From NCBI GenBank assembly GCA_033002965.1, contig JAURVB010008567.1:1-64000 (forward strand): 64,000 nucleotides of DNA, read 5' to 3'. The stretch is from Piper betle (Eukaryota > Streptophyta > Magnoliopsida > Piperales > Piperaceae). A model generated the notes under the pieces. The model had not been told where the DNA came from. It did not search any database and was given only the letters and a program-made list of their open reading frames with translations. Both the position numbers and the translations under genes were made by a program. Below are positions 60,858-64,000 of the stretch, piece by piece (the first letter of the stretch is position 1; the number at the start of each line of letters is the position of its first letter).

Positions 60858-63184
60858 TGTAAAACCTGTGATCCGAATTAGGGTTTTATGCTTATGAACC
60901 GATCAGTTCAACCATCGGTTAGAGTCATGTTAGTTAATAACATGTGTGCTGAGCCGATGTCGGTCATATGTATGAGCTATGAGGGTCATGTATACCTAAG
61001 TATATGATGATAACGTCATGAATATAGCAGAAAAAAATTTATCAGAATATATGAGAATGTGTCGGTTTATTTTATATATATATATAGTGGATCGTATAAT
61101 TAGTTTTAAGCTGTTTACCACGTTAGGACATGTTATGGGGCAATTTGGATGGGTTAATAGTTCTAGAACATGCCATTGTCATGTTGTGGCCTGTAGTATA
61201 TTTTTTACGATTTTTCCCTATTTTTAAATTTTTTTTGGAATTATAACGATATCACCACCCAACTAGTTTTCTCCCTCGACACCTTCCCTGTCCAAACCCT
61301 TGCCCCACCATCCCCTTTGTTTGTCGTCACCGCCGTCCTACCGCCAATTGTCGCCGCCAAGCTTTGCTGTGGCGTTGCCGTGCCGCCCCGAGCACTCCCG
61401 GCCGTCACCCAGCCTCCACGCTGCAAGGAAGCCGCGCCCTTGATCCGTGCTTCCGTCGCCGATCGCACGGCCAGCGACCATCGCCGTCGCAATCCAGTGG
61501 TCGCCTCAACACCTTCGACCCTCTAGTGACCTTCCCCGACTGTAGTGGAACCCAGCGCCGCCCACATCAACCGGATCTCTTCACCCATCGCCGCCGCCTC
61601 TATTTTTTCTGTTTTCCAGCTAGCTGCCACCTCTATCCACTGTGTCGACGTCATAGACACGTCGGGCTCACTGAGCTGGTTCCAACGGTATCCAATACCC
61701 CTGCTATTCCGCCGGTCGACGCCGTTGGTGACCGATGCCGGAAAACCGTGGGAAAGTTGCTGGGAAACCGTTGAAACCGTCAAAAAATCGCTGGAATCCT
61801 ACCTGAAAACCGGCTTTACTGGAATTTGGTGGATCTTTCGTGGAGCTCATCCAGTCGAACCAGATCGAAATTCGGACGCCGACAAACGCCAAATTCGAGC
61901 TCCAAGACGTATGACTAAACCCTAGCCGTAGAACGCCAAATTCGAGTTAATTATTTAAAATTGATGATTGTCATGATAAATGTCTGCTTATGAATGAATA
62001 GTGAATGAATGGTAAGTAATCTAATAAGGTAAATTAAACTTGAGCATGTTATTCGACTACGACATGAGTTAGAAAAATACAATAAAATTGGAATGAATAA
62101 GATGAGTTAGAGTTATTTGTACACTGATATTTGTTTGACTATTGATGGATGATGATTCTATTGTGTGTAATGTTCATGTCAAGTTGATGCATCATTCAGT
62201 TAATGGGCATTAGCTTCTAGATTGGATGTGTAGGTATGGAGTAGAAGCTCACCACCTAGGTGCAAAGACATGCTTACAGCTTCTACCAGGTCCGTTTAGG
62301 ATTCATCTCTGTTTTATTCTCTATTCTATTATATGTTTGTTTTATTGCCTGCAAGATGGGTTAAGTGGCGTTTTATCATATCCCACTTAATTTGGGCCAT
62401 TTAGCCGAACAGTTTTTCGGATTAATAACCCTCGAGGATGAGATCCCTCAAGAATGATTTCGAAAACAAGATCCACTAGAAGTTTCCTTCGGTCCTATTA
62501 TATGAATTCCTTCCTAGGCCTATATATATAATTTTATTGAGTTTTTGGTGAGATGAGAGATGGAGAAACTGACTTGCACGTACCATGAGCGGATGCCATG
62601 ACTGTCAAAGTGGGCTCTGGATTAGTGAGCTGACTGTTCCATTCCTAAGGGATCTTGACAACTCCGCGTTTGAATTCCTCACACCCGGAGAACGTGGAGG
62701 TTTATAAGTACTATTAAGTACAGCGCATGTCCGGACTTGTAGTTCAAAGGGTACTAAAGGCAACTGCCTGAGAATACTCAGCCTTCATGCTCAAGGCCAA
62801 GAGAATTATGGAGGAAAGGAGAGGGCTTAGGATATACATGTAGTCTCAATAGACCAGAGAAAAATGAAATGAGAAAAATTGCCGAAAGGGGCATCAGCAA
62901 AGCAGATAGTTCGGGATGCTATCGGGTCTACAGCCCAGTGGCTCCTCAGTAGGTGCCCTTTAGAGAGTTCACGAGAAATATACAAATGTTTTTCTTTCAT
63001 ATGAGAGTTACATTGAGGCTGATTTGATTAAATGCTAAGACATGATAATATCCTATGATTAAATGTTAAGATAGGATGATATGATATGAAATGTGAATGG
63101 ACTCCACAGGTGGGTCGAGACCCAAGTTTTAGAGTGACTGATACAGTATAGATTAAAATTCTGTGTGAATGCAAACATCTTATT

Positions 63185-63227
<43 letters not shown>

Positions 63228-63525
63228 ATATATTATTTTGATAAGGTGGCCCCTAATTGTACTTTTCAGGTAGGTTCTGTCAGTTTTATTTTTAGAATTT
63301 TTATTGATTTATCGCAATCATTGTTAGTGTATAAATTAGTTCGCATGTCATCCATATAGTATCATGTTCGGATTTTGTGCATTCATCCATACATGGTGAG
63401 TCGTACCTTCATCTTAAAATAACAAAATTAGATCCGCACAAGTTGGGTTTAGGTTAACCGAGCTAATCGAGGCCCATGACATGCCAGTTTGGTTCACGAG
63501 TGTGAACCGGATTTGGGGTGTTACA
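60858..63525 (+). mobile_element. Solo LTR of the same gypsy family
   Basis: It is about 2668 bp, from TGTAAAACCTGTGATCC to GGATTTGGGGTGTTACA. It is flanked by CCGTC (60853-60857) and CCGGC (63526-63530), a five-base target duplication with one mismatch. No internal region is present, so it probably arose by LTR-LTR recombination. The array palindrome carried by the other LTRs is missing or reduced near 61240. A (TA)n run lies at about 63187-63222. Confidence 0.88.
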
Positions 63526-64000
63526 CCGGCAACATCGTTGGCTAGCAAAACAAGGAAGAAAGTCACAGAAAAGAAATACTTTTAGGTGCAGGGGTAGTTT
63601 CATAATAAAAACTTGACTTCCTCTTAACTCGAGTTAATATTACGAAATACATCTTAAAAAATATTAAGAAATACAATAAAAGTCATAAAATAAAATAATT
63701 GAATTCTAACTCGAATAACATGTTCTAAAAATAATAACCTACCTAAAACTAATAAATAACGCCTCTAAATGTGGTAAATGGCATAAAATTAATTTTGCGA
63801 TCCGCTAAGGGTAAAAAAATAAATTGGCATATATGATGAGATATGCTAGTTTTCAACTAATATGCCTGCTTTTTATCTATATGTCGTTCTCATCATATAT
63901 TTCAGCTTATTTTCTTTATCCATATAGGATCGCAGAATTAATTTTATGTTGTTTATGGCGTTTAGACACGTTATTTATTAGTTTTGGGTGGGTTATTATG
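63526..64000. repeat. Composite repeat continuing, with large inverted repeat at window end
   Basis: A short GC-rich piece (CCGGCAACATCGTTGGCTAG) and array units (63590-63715) are followed by an inverted repeat. The arms are about 63729-63840 and 63890-64000, separated by a ~50-base loop. The right arm matches an internal LTR stretch (TTTTGGGTGGGTTATTA). Confidence 0.75.

Overview
The window is nuclear DNA of a flowering plant, probably a monocot. The genes carry spliceosomal introns with GT-AG ends. The repeats are typical plant ones: a Ty3/gypsy LTR element with an initiator-methionine-tRNA primer site, a Helitron, and hAT- and CACTA-like MITEs. Most of the DNA is AT-rich, gene-poor and filled with repeats. 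The species cannot be named from the sequence alone.

Only three protein genes look complete, plus one clear gene pseudocopy. (1) 4288-7686, minus: a five-exon NRT1/PTR-family transporter of the NPF6.3/NRT1.1 type, with Tyr where Arabidopsis NRT1.1 has the nitrate-binding His356. (2) 30743-34837, minus: a seven-exon flavin-containing monooxygenase (FMO), followed 2.7 kb downstream by a lone, broken copy of its first exon (27494-28024). (3) 41368-41807, plus: a small secreted hybrid proline-rich / eight-cysteine (LTP-like) protein. Each of the three complete genes is otherwise intact but lacks exactly one base in a G/C run. This suggests assembly consensus errors rather than three independent gene deaths.

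The middle (about 8-41 kb) holds decayed repeats: a Ty3/gypsy integrase relic near 15.4-16.4 kb, a well-bounded non-autonomous Helitron at 18.3-19.4 kb, an hAT-like element at 20 kb, two MITE families, relic LTR pieces, and an element with ~100-bp terminal inverted repeats set between microsatellites at 30 kb.

The two ends (1-2.1 kb and 46-64 kb) are built from one set of parts. These are LTRs of about 2.7-2.9 kb from one gypsy family, including an element with two LTRs, gag remains and no pol. With them are AT-rich arrays of roughly 78-bp units centred on a palindrome of the form CTTGACTCGA...TCGAGTCAAG. Next come strongly strand-skewed GC-rich blocks, and then palindromic termini that abut (TA)n microsatellites. 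The visible LTR insertions fall in or beside this composite repeat, and the LTRs carry a single copy of the array palindrome themselves. This composite repeat is the least explained structure in the window.
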